A DNA stretch of 64,000 bases from Chrysopilus asiliformis. Taxonomy: Eukaryota; Arthropoda; Insecta; Diptera; Rhagionidae. The notes under the pieces were generated by a model. That model was not told where the DNA came from and made no database searches. It saw only the letters and a list, made by a program, of their open reading frames with translations. Position numbers and translations under genes: made by a program. Below are positions 25,591-37,154 of this stretch, in pieces (positions within the stretch are counted from its first letter, which is position 1; every line of letters begins with the position of its first letter). The stretch covers positions 66,050,682 to 66,114,681 of the forward strand of contig OZ035963.1 of NCBI GenBank assembly GCA_964034945.1. The letters run 5' to 3'.

Positions 25591-26379
25591 AGTTTTAATA
25601 GCTTCCAACCTTCCCGGTGATAAATTTAATCCTGAAAAAGTAGCGAATTTCCATCAACTGTATTATTACCATCTAAGATGTACAAACTGACAATTTGATT
25701 ACATACAAATTTCGGAGACAGTAGTGATATTAATTTTCATTAGTCTGAATCGATTAATTTCCTAATACTAAGTACCAATAAAATTTTACCACTATTAATT
25801 CGAAAATAAAATCACATTCCGCAGCACCCAATATTTCCACTGATCATTGTGTATAATTCATGCTTTTAGTTGTGTGATTTTATGTTTTCGACTTATATAA
25901 AAATTGTACATATTCGCTATGTTTAGTTGCAATTTACCCATTTGCAGGCACTCTCCATAGCGATATGTTTGGATTTTCTTGAGGAAATTTCTCTTTCACC
26001 AAACAGAACGCACAAGATTGAAAATGCATTGACGGTATTTTATAGATATCTACTATAGCTATTATTATTATAAATCTACTCTTTCAATTTCAATTCAATG
26101 TGTTACTGGCATAAATGCACGTGCTATATAAATGTGTCTTCAGCTTATGGTGGATAAATTGGTATAGATATACCAGTAGATAATAAGTAAATGAATAAAT
26201 ATTTCTCCAATGGCGTTTATGGATCAAATGCGCTTTCCGCCCTTTTAATAAAAACGAACAATTGAATTAAGTACGACGTACTCGTATTAATCACCAATAT
26301 TTCAGAAAAGTTTTCCATTGTTCGATGAATTTTGTATGGTATTAGTTACTTTTTAACTTATTGTATGGATAAATTACAC

Positions 26380-26563
26380 AGTTTTTATTTAAAAAAATGC
26401 AATAAAAATGTTAAAATCATTTTTTTTGGCACTGTGTATTAGAAAAAAAAGTGAGATAAAAGCATAAAAAATAAAATAAATATTTGTCTCGCTTTTATAT
26501 CTGATACACTGAGCTCAAAAAAATTTTTTTTTCCTTTTTAGTGCATATTTCAAATAAAAACTT
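26380..26563. repeat. AT-rich palindromic MITE-like repeat (family R2), copy 3
   Basis: Left arm runs 'agtttttatttaaaaaaatg', then a 'ggcactgtgtattag' segment. The right arm, reverse-complemented, repeats the same order, ending 'tgcatatttcaaataaaaac'. This is the most complete palindrome of the family in this window. Confidence 0.6.
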
Positions 26564-27459
26564 TGTTTGCAGTATATTTCTTTCTACTCTTCGAAAGATA
26601 TTTTGCTTTCAAAAAACTGTGATTTAAAATTCCAGGCATCTAATTTTTTTTCTAGTTCGCTGTGAACTGACAAAGCTAATTTTTTTTTCGAAGCTAAACT
26701 TTTCCGCAGCGTGCTCTATACAAAGCTCATTCCTGTAGAATTTCAATACCTCCAAACGGAAAATTTCTGTCCTACCTAGAACCGGCCCTGGCGACAGTAG
26801 TTGATCGCATAAAATCCCATTATTTCTCGGGTCTGGCGTACCCTCTCTGATTAAAAGTGAACCCAAACAACACCCCGGTGGTTAAAGTGTTAAAATGTAT
26901 TCTTTTTAAGTTTCTTGTTTCTATTTTTTTTAAATATTTGAGATATGAAAAAACCCTTTGTTGTTTAATTTTATTTTTAAATTAGAAAGTTTTTAAAATT
27001 TATATATGGGACATTTTAAATTTTACTTATTTTAAATTGTTGCATCCTAAACAATTTCTTTTATATATATTTTATATCTCACTGAAATTCCTGACTCGAA
27101 AGAAGGTCATTTCTTGCATCTGCTTTAATTTATTTGAATTTCTTTTTGTTGTCAATGAAGACAGTAGCTACAAATGTACATATGTATATTAGCTCTTCAG
27201 AATGGTTTACATATCTATAATTACTCTCAAGGCCGAAGAAATCGACCTTACAAGATGATAATCCACATAATAATTGTGAAGGTAAATCAGTCGCCGAAGA
27301 AAGAAAATCCCAATGCAGAAAGCGGGAAAGTGAGTCTCCGACAGCATCATTTGTTTCCAAACAAACATGTCAGACATAATTTCACTCTCAACAACGCAAG
27401 AACCACAACAATATCAACCAACATATAGGCTTAGTAATGATATTAATTCGAGCTTCCGT
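26564..27459. other. Intergenic DNA, no supported gene
   Basis: Short ORFs occur on both strands (for example around 27130-27428) without an identifiable domain or exon structure. The - strand may hold the damaged downstream part of the fragment at 27460-27642. Confidence 0.35.
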
Positions 27460-27642
27460 CTAGGTATTCAGTAAGGCGGAAGATATCTTCAATCCCTCTC
27501 TGTATTCTTTCCCCAATAAACCCACGTCCAACATAAATTCATAGCCTGCTGCTCTATGCAAAGTCTGTGGACCATCATTAATTTCTTTTGTTGTTGGCTT
27601 TGAATTTACTTTCTTGGCGTACAACAAGACAAAACCATTCAT
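27460..27642 (-). pseudogene. Possible dUTPase-like fragment
   Basis: A 60-codon frame reads FVLLYAKKVNSKPTT, then LHRAAGYEF, then DVGLLGKEYREGL and ALLN. The order resembles dUTPases: a start like LRFAKLTENAxxPT, the AAGYDL motif, then DVGxxDEDYRGNLG...LFN with the intervening segment missing. It is too short and diverged for an active trimeric dUTPase. This reading rests on remembered family motifs and is weak. The frame could be an unrelated or chance ORF. Confidence 0.2.
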
Positions 27643-27895
27643 ACGTGAATATCTTCAAGAAGACACAAATATTCATACGTGAATAGTTTAAAAGTCAATG
27701 CAGATGTGAATAGAGGACATTTTAATTAGGACCTCTTTACTTTTTAAATATCAAAATATGGTTTCAAGATGCATCTGCGGATATTCTAGGCTTTTTCGCC
27801 ATTTTGTAGCGTGTGTGGATCATCAAAGAAACCCTTTGTTGCATAAGAGGAAAACAATAAAATATAAACACAAAAATTAATGAAGTTAATTTTTT

Positions 27896-27901
27896 TTTAT
27901 T
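27896..27901 (-). terminator. Poly(A) signal of the cathepsin gene
   Basis: AATAAA on the - strand (tttatt on +), about 27 bp beyond the TAA stop, a usual distance. Confidence 0.5.
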
Positions 27902-27927
27902 TTTTTAAAGTTTTTTTTTTCTTTCTT

Positions 27928-29891
27928 TTAAACAAGAACGTAGGCAGCAGTTGCGATACCGCAATGATTGTCCCTGTTACGAGCCATTTTGACGAATCCT
28001 TTATCTCCCCAGGTTGTTCCCCATGAGTTCTTGACGAGCCAATAATCTTGGCCATTTTCTGTGCCATATCCAACGGCCACGACAGCGTGAGTGAGACGAT
28101 CAGACGAGCAGACGGGATCGTAGTAAACTCCTGATGTGTAGTATTGGAAGGACGCAGGATTGGCGTCGATGGCGACAACAACTGGGCCAGATGCGACGTA
28201 CTTCTTGAGGGCGTTTTCATCTCCAGTTGGGACCTTTGCGTATCCATTGATGCGGGCTCCAATGTGATCGACGTTCTTGACGCATTGGGTTTGGACACCC
28301 TCGTATTTGTAGTAGTAGTCGTAGGCGATGCCACCGTTTTGTTGGACAAAGTCGTAGGCGATGGTCATATGTCCTCCGCCGCAGGAACAATATGGGCCAG
28401 AACAGTCGAGGAGCTGTTGCTCCGATAAAGTTACCGCACGATTTTTATCGTTAATGTGGGTGTACGACTCGATAGCAGATGCGCAGGCGAACGCCCAGCA
28501 TGATCCACACGATCCTGTAAAAAAGATTCAGATAGTGTTATTATTTTTATAATAAATTCGGTTTTTATTGTGTTTTTAGGCTATACCAATTGGAAACCTT
28601 TAATTATTTTTACTCCGAGGCCTAAACAGAGGCACAATTTGCAAAGTCGAGCTTAATGCGATGTTGTAAAGTCAATTAGGTAAAAAATCTAAGTTATGTC
28701 GATGAGGTTTGTGCGGTAAACTTTTCTCGTTAGATAACAGATGGCGCTGCGTAGAATTATCACGATTAGCTTTATCTTTTCAAATTTTTAGATTATCAAG
28801 TGTCAACACAAAGGCATAAAAAGGGCCATTCGTTGTATGAATGTCTCCTAACCGCGCAAAAGATTCCGGTTTAGGCAAAAAATGATGTAAACCATTTTAC
28901 TGGATAAATTTTTAAGTCAGGTAGCCTAAAATGTTCTCGATGGAAATGTATATCCGTATGTCAATCTACAAAAGTAGTTTCCACATGTCTGGAGTTTCAA
29001 CCATAAGCAGTTGATGAAACTCGATACAATCTTGTCCTCATGGTTGTCCATAAGAATTGATAGGTACCGTTACCCGGCCCTTACACGCGTCTGTAGAGCT
29101 GACACAGTCGCTGACACAGTCTCGTGTAAATGCACTGACTGCCAGTTCGCTAAATGTCTTTTAATTCGTTATCAGTAATTTGACATTTGAAGTCTGTGCT
29201 ACTGACAGACTCTACAGTCGCGTGTAAAGGCCGGGTAAGTGGCCCACGTATGTCAAAATTATTTGTGACTTATTTTGGTATTGAATTTACCCTGATTTTT
29301 GATTTCTCGAACGTAACCCTCAGCGTTCCAGTCCTTTGACTCAGGGATGGCACCTCGGAGTTTCACTGGAAGGGGCTGGAGAAGTTTAGTCCTGTGTAAA
29401 AAAGTATATTTAAATTTTTTCTACAGTATTTGTATTTAAATATCAATCAAAGTTCTATGAAATGTTTTATTTATGCAATAAAACTTTTTTGGGTAATTGA
29501 AAAATTTTGAAGAAAAATAGAAAAAAAAACGTACGAGACAATGCTTGAATTGAAACCGTTCATGACTGCAACGAATTCTTTGTGTGGAACATCAGCAAAT
29601 TCATTAGCAGACATTTTGAATGAAACTTCTCCTTTTTTGAAGAGTTCATTGTGCTTCTTAATTTGGTCGATAGATTTTTTGAAGGCAGTCAAGCGCTTTG
29701 ATTCTTCATTTTGGCTCTTGAAGGACTTCTTATGGCTGCTCTGTAATTGAAATAAGTTTGAAAATTTTAAAGGATTTTTGAGGAAAATCTTCAAAACCTA
29801 CTTTGAATTTGGCCCATTCCTTCTGTTCAGCGGGTGAGGCGAACACAGTTGCGCACAATGCAGCGAAAGTCAAAACAATTAAGAATTTCAT
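27928..29891 (-). CDS. Cathepsin L-like cysteine protease (papain family C1A), four exons, 327 aa
   Basis: Exons on the - strand: 29891-29802, 29740-29535, 29391-29291, 28514-27928, all GT-AG. Residues 1-18 form a signal peptide ending VFA. Exon 2 encodes the I29 inhibitory propeptide (KRLTAFKKSIDQIKKHNEL, the ERFNIN-type helix, then FKMSANEFAD). The mature enzyme starts near residue 113 (IPESKDWNAEGYV). The catalytic triad is present: Cys138 in CGSCWAF, His275 in LTHAVVAVGYG, Asn295 in VKNSWG. The oxyanion Gln132 is in KNQG. Length is normal for cathepsin L. Family role: lysosomal or gut endoprotease activated by propeptide removal; a digestive role is inferred only. Odd points: the segment after SEQQLLDC is shortened to SGPYCSCGGG instead of the usual GNxGCxGG. 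Intron 3 (28515-29290) holds a MITE-like repeat. Confidence 0.95.
29070..29238. mobile_element. MITE-like element in cathepsin intron 3
   Basis: 169-bp element with terminal inverted repeats of about 28 bp. Left TTACCCGGCCCTTACACGCG pairs with right CGCGTGTAAAGGCCGGGTAA; one mismatch falls in these 20 bases. The interior has no ORF. A target duplication is not clear, so the class is not assigned. Confidence 0.65.
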
Positions 29892-29970
29892 TTTTTCAAT
29901 TCAAGGGGGTCCGTGCCGTACAATTCGGTAATAGGGAGCAATTGGCTAACGATCATTTCGACGAACTTGC

Positions 29971-29978
29971 CTTTTATA
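29971..29978 (-). promoter_or_regulatory. TATA box of the cathepsin gene
   Basis: TATAAAAG on the - strand, 80 bp upstream of the ATG at 29891. The spacing leaves room for a start site about 30 bp downstream and a short 5' UTR. No clear TCAGT initiator is seen. Confidence 0.55.
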
Positions 29979-29999
29979 GTCCAAGGTGCCAATTTTGAC

Positions 30000-32900
30000 T
30001 TTAATTTTAAACAAATAATTTTCACCTGTTCAAATTACTAATATTTAATTTTTATTGAAGCGAACGTAAGTCGATCCAACGCCAAACTATTGAATGTAAT
30101 TAAGAATATTGGTTTTTCTTTGGTAAATAAACAATTATTCTTAATTACGTAAATGTTCAAATTCTCACGTTCGCTACATTTTTAATAACGTCAATAAATA
30201 TTTTTTTACTTAATTATGCAAATTTTGGAAATTTAAACAACTAGAGACAGAAAAATATTTGTTTTTTAAATGTTAATTAATAACAATTTTATTTCGCATT
30301 TACATCAATAAGATATTAGGAGCAGGGCGCAGATAAGGGGGAAGGTTTAGGGGGTTGGGAAGTTAAACCCTTCCCCACTTCCACCGATTGAGAATCTAAA
30401 TTTTTAAAAAAAGAAGCGAAGCAAAGGAATAACTTTAAGTTCTGGATGGTTTGTTGAATAAATATGAGATCTGTGATTTTACTGCAATCGAAATATTAAA
30501 GAATTGTGAACAATAACTTGTTCATTTTTTTCTACTAGTACATCAGCTTTTAAAAATGTTGGCGTCCGGTGAAAAACCTGCATTTGTATTTGGCGCCTCT
30601 TCCCTTTTTAAAAAAAATGATAAAAATGCATTTTTGTGGGCTTGGAAATTTGGAATGGTCGACCAGAGGTTTTGTCTCAATTTTTGCCTGCGAACAAAAA
30701 TTGCGCCGCGGGGAAAATTCAAAAAAATGCACAATATGCAAAAATTTAAAAAAAACTGCAAAAACGGTTCATGATTAGCCAGTTTTTTTTACTAAATTAA
30801 GAAATGAAATCAAGCAAATGGTAGGAAACACCTCAAAACTACGAAAATTAACATAATTTGGTCAAAAATTCAAAATCCATCAACGATGACTCAATCTGAA
30901 AATTTTTTTCATTAAATGTTTGCAATAATTTTGCTTCTGAAAAAGAAAGTGAAAAAATACATAAAAACTGCATCAGATAGCATTGTTAAAAAGATGAGCT
31001 ATCTTCAAACGTAAATGGAAAAATTTTGAAGTTAAAAAAAATTGTGTCAAACCCAAGAAACGAATGTAAATCAAGTTGCATATGCTTCTTAATGACGCTG
31101 ATATTGCATAACCTACCAAAAATCATGGAACTATGATGAATGACAAAAAAGAGTTAAACGCTGATTTCGTACGCGTAATTCGCGAATAAATTGAAACGTT
31201 GAAACTTTGTGTAATGCCAGAGAAAATGAAAAAAAAAAACCTGGCCCCAAAGTGTTATTTTGCTGGTAATATGCGGTGTTTGGGGGAGGTTCGAGGCACT
31301 TCTTTGCCTGGTGAAGGTCGTACTTGCATCAGATCGACACCTGACTATGTTATAAACAAGAAATCTTGATAGAATTGTGGTAGGCTGCCGACATCAGTTT
31401 TGGGAAAACCACTCAAAAAAATAATAAAATCAAAGAAATGATCGAACTTACAAGAAACGCGATTGTCGCCAACATCATTTGAATGTTTGCCAAGAGACAA
31501 ATATTTACGGGAAAGTTGACTGGAAAATAATGTTTGGTTTTATCAAATCTTCTGGATAAGAGTAAATTAAAATTTCTTACAGTCCAATAAAACGAGGGAT
31601 CTTGTAAAAAAAATATCAAAACTTTAAAATATTTCTATAAAATTTATCATGAATTTAGAATGAAGAAGAGGGGGGGGGGGGGGAATTACATATTTTATAT
31701 TTTAACCTCCGCCACCTCTTTTTACCCCGTTTTTGGATGGATTTTAAATAGATTTTTTAACAAAACGATCATATTTGCTAACCGAAAGGAAAAGTATCGA
31801 AAATATCATAGTAAAACTGCCCAATTCTCTCCATTCTAGGACAAAAACCCTCCCAAGCCTAATTTTCTATGTTTATTTTTTTGTCACTATGAAATAGATT
31901 TCGTATCGTTAAAATTGTTTATGTTAGCTCGTTATGATGTGTGAAAAATTTTCAGGTCTGTCTATTGAGCTATAGGCCATAATCTGTAATGACCTTGAAA
32001 TGTCCTTATTTCAAAGATTTTCGAGGCCCTCAATTCGATATTAATGTCTTTTACAAAAATATTTTACGAAACATTACTAGCAGCCAACCTTGTAAATTAC
32101 AACAAACACATATTTGACTGTCGTGATTTTTATTTATTTCTTCTTTAATTCGCATGTATCAAGTGTCGCCAAACGAACGTCTTGGAAATTTCTTTTGAGT
32201 GAATTTTCTGGGTCAAAGTGGTACGATTCGTAGTAATGTATGTACACGTTGAATTCATCCAATTAACCACAGTGTTGATTGTTGATTGCGGTTGTGTTGC
32301 TGCTTCTGCATTTGAGCAATTTACGTTGCGCGATTCGTTGATTTACCGAACATAATAATTGGTAACAGTTGTGCGCGCAACTACTTAAATGTTGCGAATT
32401 CCTTGCCTTGGGGAAGGTATAAAAAATATGGTAAGTTTGAAAAAAAAAATGTGAGTTACCTGTCCACCGTTTTTGATCAGACAGGTATCTACTCTTAAAC
32501 GTGATAAGTGGATGGATAGATAGACGCTTCATAGTCTTAGGTATGCGCCGCTATTGATGAACATACAGTATACTATATATAGTTTAATAGATGTGGAACT
32601 ACGCATGAGCCAATGGATAGTTTTATATTTTTATGCTTTAAGTACGTCATGAGCGCAATGAAAGTCATAGCGAGAGTACATTTCAATTTTCCGTACTATA
32701 AATTTTTCAAAAAAATAAAATCTAGTGATTCGCTGAAACAAGGCGATTTATGAGCAGCTTTACTTTATGGTTATTCTTTATTTTGAGGATTTTATTGCAG
32801 TTGCCGTAACTGATTCACATTTATGAGTAAAAATCACTTTTCATTTGAATTTGAAAAACGTTTGATTGCACAATCGTCGTGAAATACAATCAAAGACGGG

Positions 32901-33043
32901 GTGCAGTTCACACATGCCGAGGACAAAAGATTTTTAAATTCACCAGTAAGAAAACAATTCGCCATTTGTTTTGATTTATTATTATTATTATTCTCTAGTC
33001 AGAAAAAAACATATCACATGTCGTAGATTTAACCTTAAATGTT
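30000..33043. other. AT-rich intergenic DNA with short unexplained ORFs
   Basis: A + strand frame at about 31212-31370 encodes a Cys-containing peptide (AGNMRCLGEVRGTSLPGEGR). A - strand stretch at about 31440-31590 has splice-like GTAAG and ttccag sites around an FPVNICLLANIQMM frame. Neither can be tied to a gene. A G run lies at 31672-31683. Confidence 0.35.
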
Positions 33044-33145
33044 TTAATGTATCGTGGGTGCAACATTGAATCTTTTTGTTTTTAATTTCACTGTCAGCAA
33101 ATCATCACCATCGAACCTTGTCCTCTTTACCGGCCTATCTTCAGC
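33044..33145 (-). pseudogene. Short ORF, possible dUTPase N-terminal fragment
   Basis: From an ATG at 33145 a 33-codon frame reads MAEDRPVKRTRFDGDDLL then TVKLKTKRFNVAPT and stops. Its composition is unlike the AT-driven ORFs nearby. The charged start followed by a KL...APT pattern resembles the N-terminus of insect dUTPases, but the motif that should follow (RGSxxAAGYDL) is absent. It is a candidate broken copy only. I cannot exclude a chance frame. Confidence 0.18.
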
Positions 33146-33370
33146 CATTAAATCTGTTTGCACAAAAATATTTCTTGAAATTAAACTTGTTACATGTGAA
33201 AATTTAAATAATACCAATGACAACGTCTTGCGCCGGGTAATATTCAAAAAATTGAATTTCTTTTTTTCATTGCTGAACGATGATAAATTTTTATTGTCTT
33301 ATTTTTGTCATACATCAAAGGATAAGATCATTTTAATTGTACAGAGAAAATTTCCATTTGACAAATCTTC

Positions 33371-33433
33371 TAAAGGCTTGTGTCCACATGGAAGTTTACT
33401 TGCAGAAGTTACTTCCATGTGGAGACAGACCTT
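33371..33433. repeat. Foldback of about 60 bp
   Basis: Left arm 'aaggcttgtgtccacatgg' pairs imperfectly with right arm 'ccatgtggagacagacctt'. The loop is around 'ttacttgcagaagtta'. Confidence 0.5.
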
Positions 33434-33557
33434 AAGACATTTTGAAGAAAACGTCGATGATGTATTTGTGTAAGCGCCTGACAAATTATGGTTTTTTATT
33501 TAAAAAAAAAGGAAATTATTTCTTTATTTGAGATCGTTAATGCTGTTTTAAACTTTA

Positions 33558-33825
33558 GAAAAGCTACAATTGCCAGGGGACAATCGTCAAATACTCTATA
33601 TGATGACAGACAAATTGGTTATCCAAAAAAAAATCCATTTGTATGGGAGAGGGGAAAAGGAGTGGTTCGATTGGATTTTGATGTATGGAATGGTTATGTA
33701 GAATCATATAAATTTTTGAATATGACTCACCGTTTTCGAGAAAATTGCAAAATACTGTTTCGTTTGTCTGGGAGAGGGGGGAACCAGTTTTGTCCGTTCA
33801 AGAACTTAGCCTAGCCATTTATGAG
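33558..33825 (+). repeat. Partial copy of dispersed repeat family R1
   Basis: Starts 'aaaagctacaattgccaggg', has 'actctatatgatgacagaca', one monomer, 'accgttttcgagaaaattgc' and 'caagaacttagcctagccat'. It lacks the 3' tail. Confidence 0.75.
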
Positions 33826-36087
33826 AGACGTAACAAAGTTTCCTCTAAATCAACTTTTTATTACACAAAGTTCACTCTTTTTTTACTATATGTAAATCAC
33901 ATATGATAAGAAAAACTCATCGATTGAATAACCGGGTGCATCAAAATCGTGACAAAAAATTTGGTCATTTTGGGGAATTGATAACCTAAATTGGATAAAA
34001 GCTTCATATTAATTACCAAAAAACCGTCTATCAATCGAAGTTTTATCATCCGTTACGTGTGTTTATCGTATTCTTATTGTACACAGGAATATTGTTTCCA
34101 AAAATCAACCAGTTGCATAATTCTCAACAAAGACAAAAAATCTTGCAATATCGGGTTTTTATGCTCATATTTTATATAATTTTTGTTGTTATTTTACTAT
34201 TGTGCCTGTGAATAACACCGACCAAATTGTTTCTGCTTGTTTATTTTTATGCAAAAATTCCAACATATCCACACCAAACATCAATTTCAGTATGGAGCGA
34301 AATGAAAACAAATCTTTGAATCAGTTTTTTTTTGTTGTTGAAATTAGATTATAAAAAAAAAACTCTGAATTCATCTTATGTTTTTATATTGAAATGAAAT
34401 TGATTGGTATATGAAATAGAATTGTAATGAAAAATCGTTTGTTTTTACTGGTATTTAGCGGCTATTGACATTTTATTTGATCGAATTTTGGAGCGAAATT
34501 AAAATTCCCACTGAGTGAAAGCTTTTTTTTTGTTGGATCATATTAATTTATATACGTATGACATAATGATAGACACACATCTGAGATAAACCTAATTTCA
34601 ATTCAAATTGTTTCAAATTTCTAGTGAAATTATGACCTAATTTTGTTTTTCTTTTTCCGCAAGTCATTGGCATTTAATTTCTTGCTCCTGGTCAGTTTCG
34701 AAATTTATGAATTTTTCAGATTCAGAGATGTCGTCATTATAAATCATGTGATCTGAACGAAAAATACAGTTTTAGGAGAGAGGGTGTGATTAGTGGGGGT
34801 GAGATTTTTGGCTAATATTTTATTAAAGAAATTTTTTTTTTTGAAAACATCCAAAAAAATAACGGCCAAATATTAAATTCCTGTCTCTTTGTCACTGCAT
34901 GTAGGTAAGTTAATGATAAATTTGTAAAATATACGATTGTTCGGAGACCACCCCTCCGCAGCCATCGTGTTATAATCATTGCAAACATATTTTGTTTATC
35001 ATAAATAAAATGTTCTTGCAACAGACCAAAATTGTTTGTCCCAAACAAAATTCGTTTCCCACTAATATAATTATGTTTACGGAAATTTGGGGCAATTAAC
35101 ATAACTATGTTCATAGTAAACGAATTTTGTTTGGGGCAAACAAACAAAGGCGAATCTAATTTTCTTACATTAGATCCGATAGCTATTTGATTTGCATTTT
35201 ACGCGAAAATTATTTATTTTAAGGGTATTACTTCGGAAAAACCACTATTTTAAATTCTAATTAAAAAAAAGTTGAATTCAAATAACACTTTTAAAAAGGC
35301 ATTAGCCCTTTCGTGGCCTCTACTCCAAAACGGAATAACGTGTTTTACAATTTGATCATTGAACTTTAATTATTTTACATAATCGTCTCAATAAAGTCCC
35401 AATCAAATTACATAAAAAAACATAACAAAGAAGTAAACATTTTAAATTTCAAGTTTAAGGTCGATGTCAGATGGTCTTGTTTAGAGTCTTTCGCTGGATC
35501 CAACATTAATATTGGGTGTGGTGGATGGAAACATTTTCAGGAAATGCGTGTGTATGTAGGGAAAGTTTTTTTTTTAAATTGCAATCATTTGGCTAAATAT
35601 ATATGAAACAGAAAATAATTTTGTCTTCCAATGAAGGTCTTTCAATTGCGGCAACAAATTCAGTTAAAGTCGCTTCATATGCTCTACGAACATGTCGCAA
35701 TGTTTGAATCGAACGAACAAATCGAATAATTTTTTTTATTCATTTTAATGTATCGGAGATACCGTAACCGAATAATTTTAATTATGCAGTTTGAATTGCT
35801 AAAATTGCGGCAGACATGCAACTGTTTGATAAAAAAGCGACGTTTTGTACGTTTTTTTTCGTAATGAAAGGAAATTTCATCAAGTATTAAATTTTCCGGA
35901 CTGATTGAATAGTTGGTGCAATTGATTTTGTTCTCTGATCAGAAACTGTTACTTTCTAAACCTTGAATATTTTGTATTTTATTATGGAAGGTCGTAATCA
36001 GCTATTGTTGATTTTAAGTAATTTAAATTTAGATTAAAAAAAACTTCTTTGGGTCTTGAGAGTTTCTTAAAACGATTTTTAACGCAA
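33826..36087. other. AT-rich intergenic DNA
   Basis: Contains the inverted repeat at 35028-35148. No gene seen. Confidence 0.4.
35028..35148. repeat. Inverted repeat with about 28-bp arms
   Basis: Left arm 'cccaaacaaaattcgttt' pairs with right arm 'aaacgaattttgtttgggg'. The pairing extends outward through 'ttgtttgt' and 'acaaacaa'. The loop is about 60 bases. Probably a short foldback element. Confidence 0.6.
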
Positions 36088-36775
36088 AACATAAGCAAAG
36101 CTACAATTGCCAGGGGCCAATAGTCAAATATTCTATATGAGGACAGACAAAATGTTTATTTAAAAAAATCAATAGGAGAGGGGGAAAGCAATGATCAAAT
36201 TGGATTTTGATGTATGAAATGGTTATGTAAAATTATATTTTAAACACATTTTATCTCTACAAACTTTTCGATACGATGCACAGTTTTCGAGAAAACAAGA
36301 GAAAAGTATTCCATTTGTATGGGGAAGGATGGAAGCAGTGGTCGGATCGGATTTTGATGTATGGATAAGTTATGTAAAATCATATTCTACACATAGTTTA
36401 TCTTCATGAACTTTTCAATATGACTCATCGTTTTCGAGAAAATTGCAAAAAACTGTCACGTTTGTATGGAGAAGGGGGGAAGGGTGAAGGAATGGCCCAA
36501 TTTTGTTCGTTCAGAACTTAGTCTAGTGATTTACGAGAAACATAATTAACAAAACTTCAAGTATCTAGCTCAATCTTTTCGAAAGTTATGGTGTTCACGG
36601 ACTGACGGACGAACGTGCCATAAACGGATAGACGGACATACTGAAATCAAAATCTTTTGTCATCCCTAACACCCTGGTGCAATTCATTTTTGTTTCCGAC
36701 GATTGATTCGATGCGTTACCAATGGTATATTAAATCTAATATACTACTATATTATTCTCATATAGAGTATAAAAG
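36088..36775 (+). repeat. Fullest copy of dispersed repeat family R1 (about 690 bp)
   Basis: Order of parts: left end 'aagctacaattgccagggg', then 'ggacagacaaaatg'; two tandem monomers of 146-147 bp (36175-36320 and 36321-36467), each with 'ggattttgatgtatg', 'gttatgtaaaat' and 'ttttcgagaaaa'; start of a third monomer; 'cttagtctagtgatttacg'; 'atctagctcaatcttttcg'; 'ttcacggactgacgg'; 'atcaaaatcttttgtcatcc'; tail 'ctaatatactactatattat' and 'tcatatagagtataaaa'. There is no ORF of note. Class unknown. Confidence 0.85.
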
Positions 36776-37154
36776 TATTGATAATCGCACACATTTAAAA
36801 AAAATCACCTTTAATGACTTTGTAATCTCCGCATGACCCTCAATAAAACGCAATACTCAGCCATTAATGTGCAATCAAAACCCCATCGCACATTCGTACC
36901 GGCCGAATGAATACATCAAAGATATCAGATTTTGCAATTTGTGTGATAAATTGACCAGAAAAAACATTAAACCGAAACAACAAACAAAAAGATATATGAA
37001 AAAATAAACAACAAATTTCCAAAAAAAAACGTCAATTTTCCTGTAATATATATGCGTGAAAATGATCATTAAGTACATACGAACAGAGACTATTTGGTCA
37101 TAAAATGGTCAAAACACCTGTCTGTTCCAATTAAACAATTTCAGGTAATTTCTA
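36776..37154. other. AT-rich intergenic DNA, no gene seen
   Basis: No gene or repeat end recognised. Confidence 0.4.

Noticed and set aside
27897..28349. 150-codon - strand ORF overlapping the cathepsin exon
   Set aside because: It is a shifted-frame shadow of cathepsin exon 4. The real frame carries the catalytic His and Asn.
31413..31619. Possible - strand exon with GTAAG and ttccag sites (chemoreceptor-like)
   Set aside because: The exon would be about 70 bp with no partner exon found on either side; too little to support a gene.
33054..33473. 139-codon + strand ORF
   Set aside because: Long for the region but F/K/N/L-rich with no domain, no splice context, and it runs through a foldback at 33371-33433. 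The opposite strand holds a more protein-like short frame.
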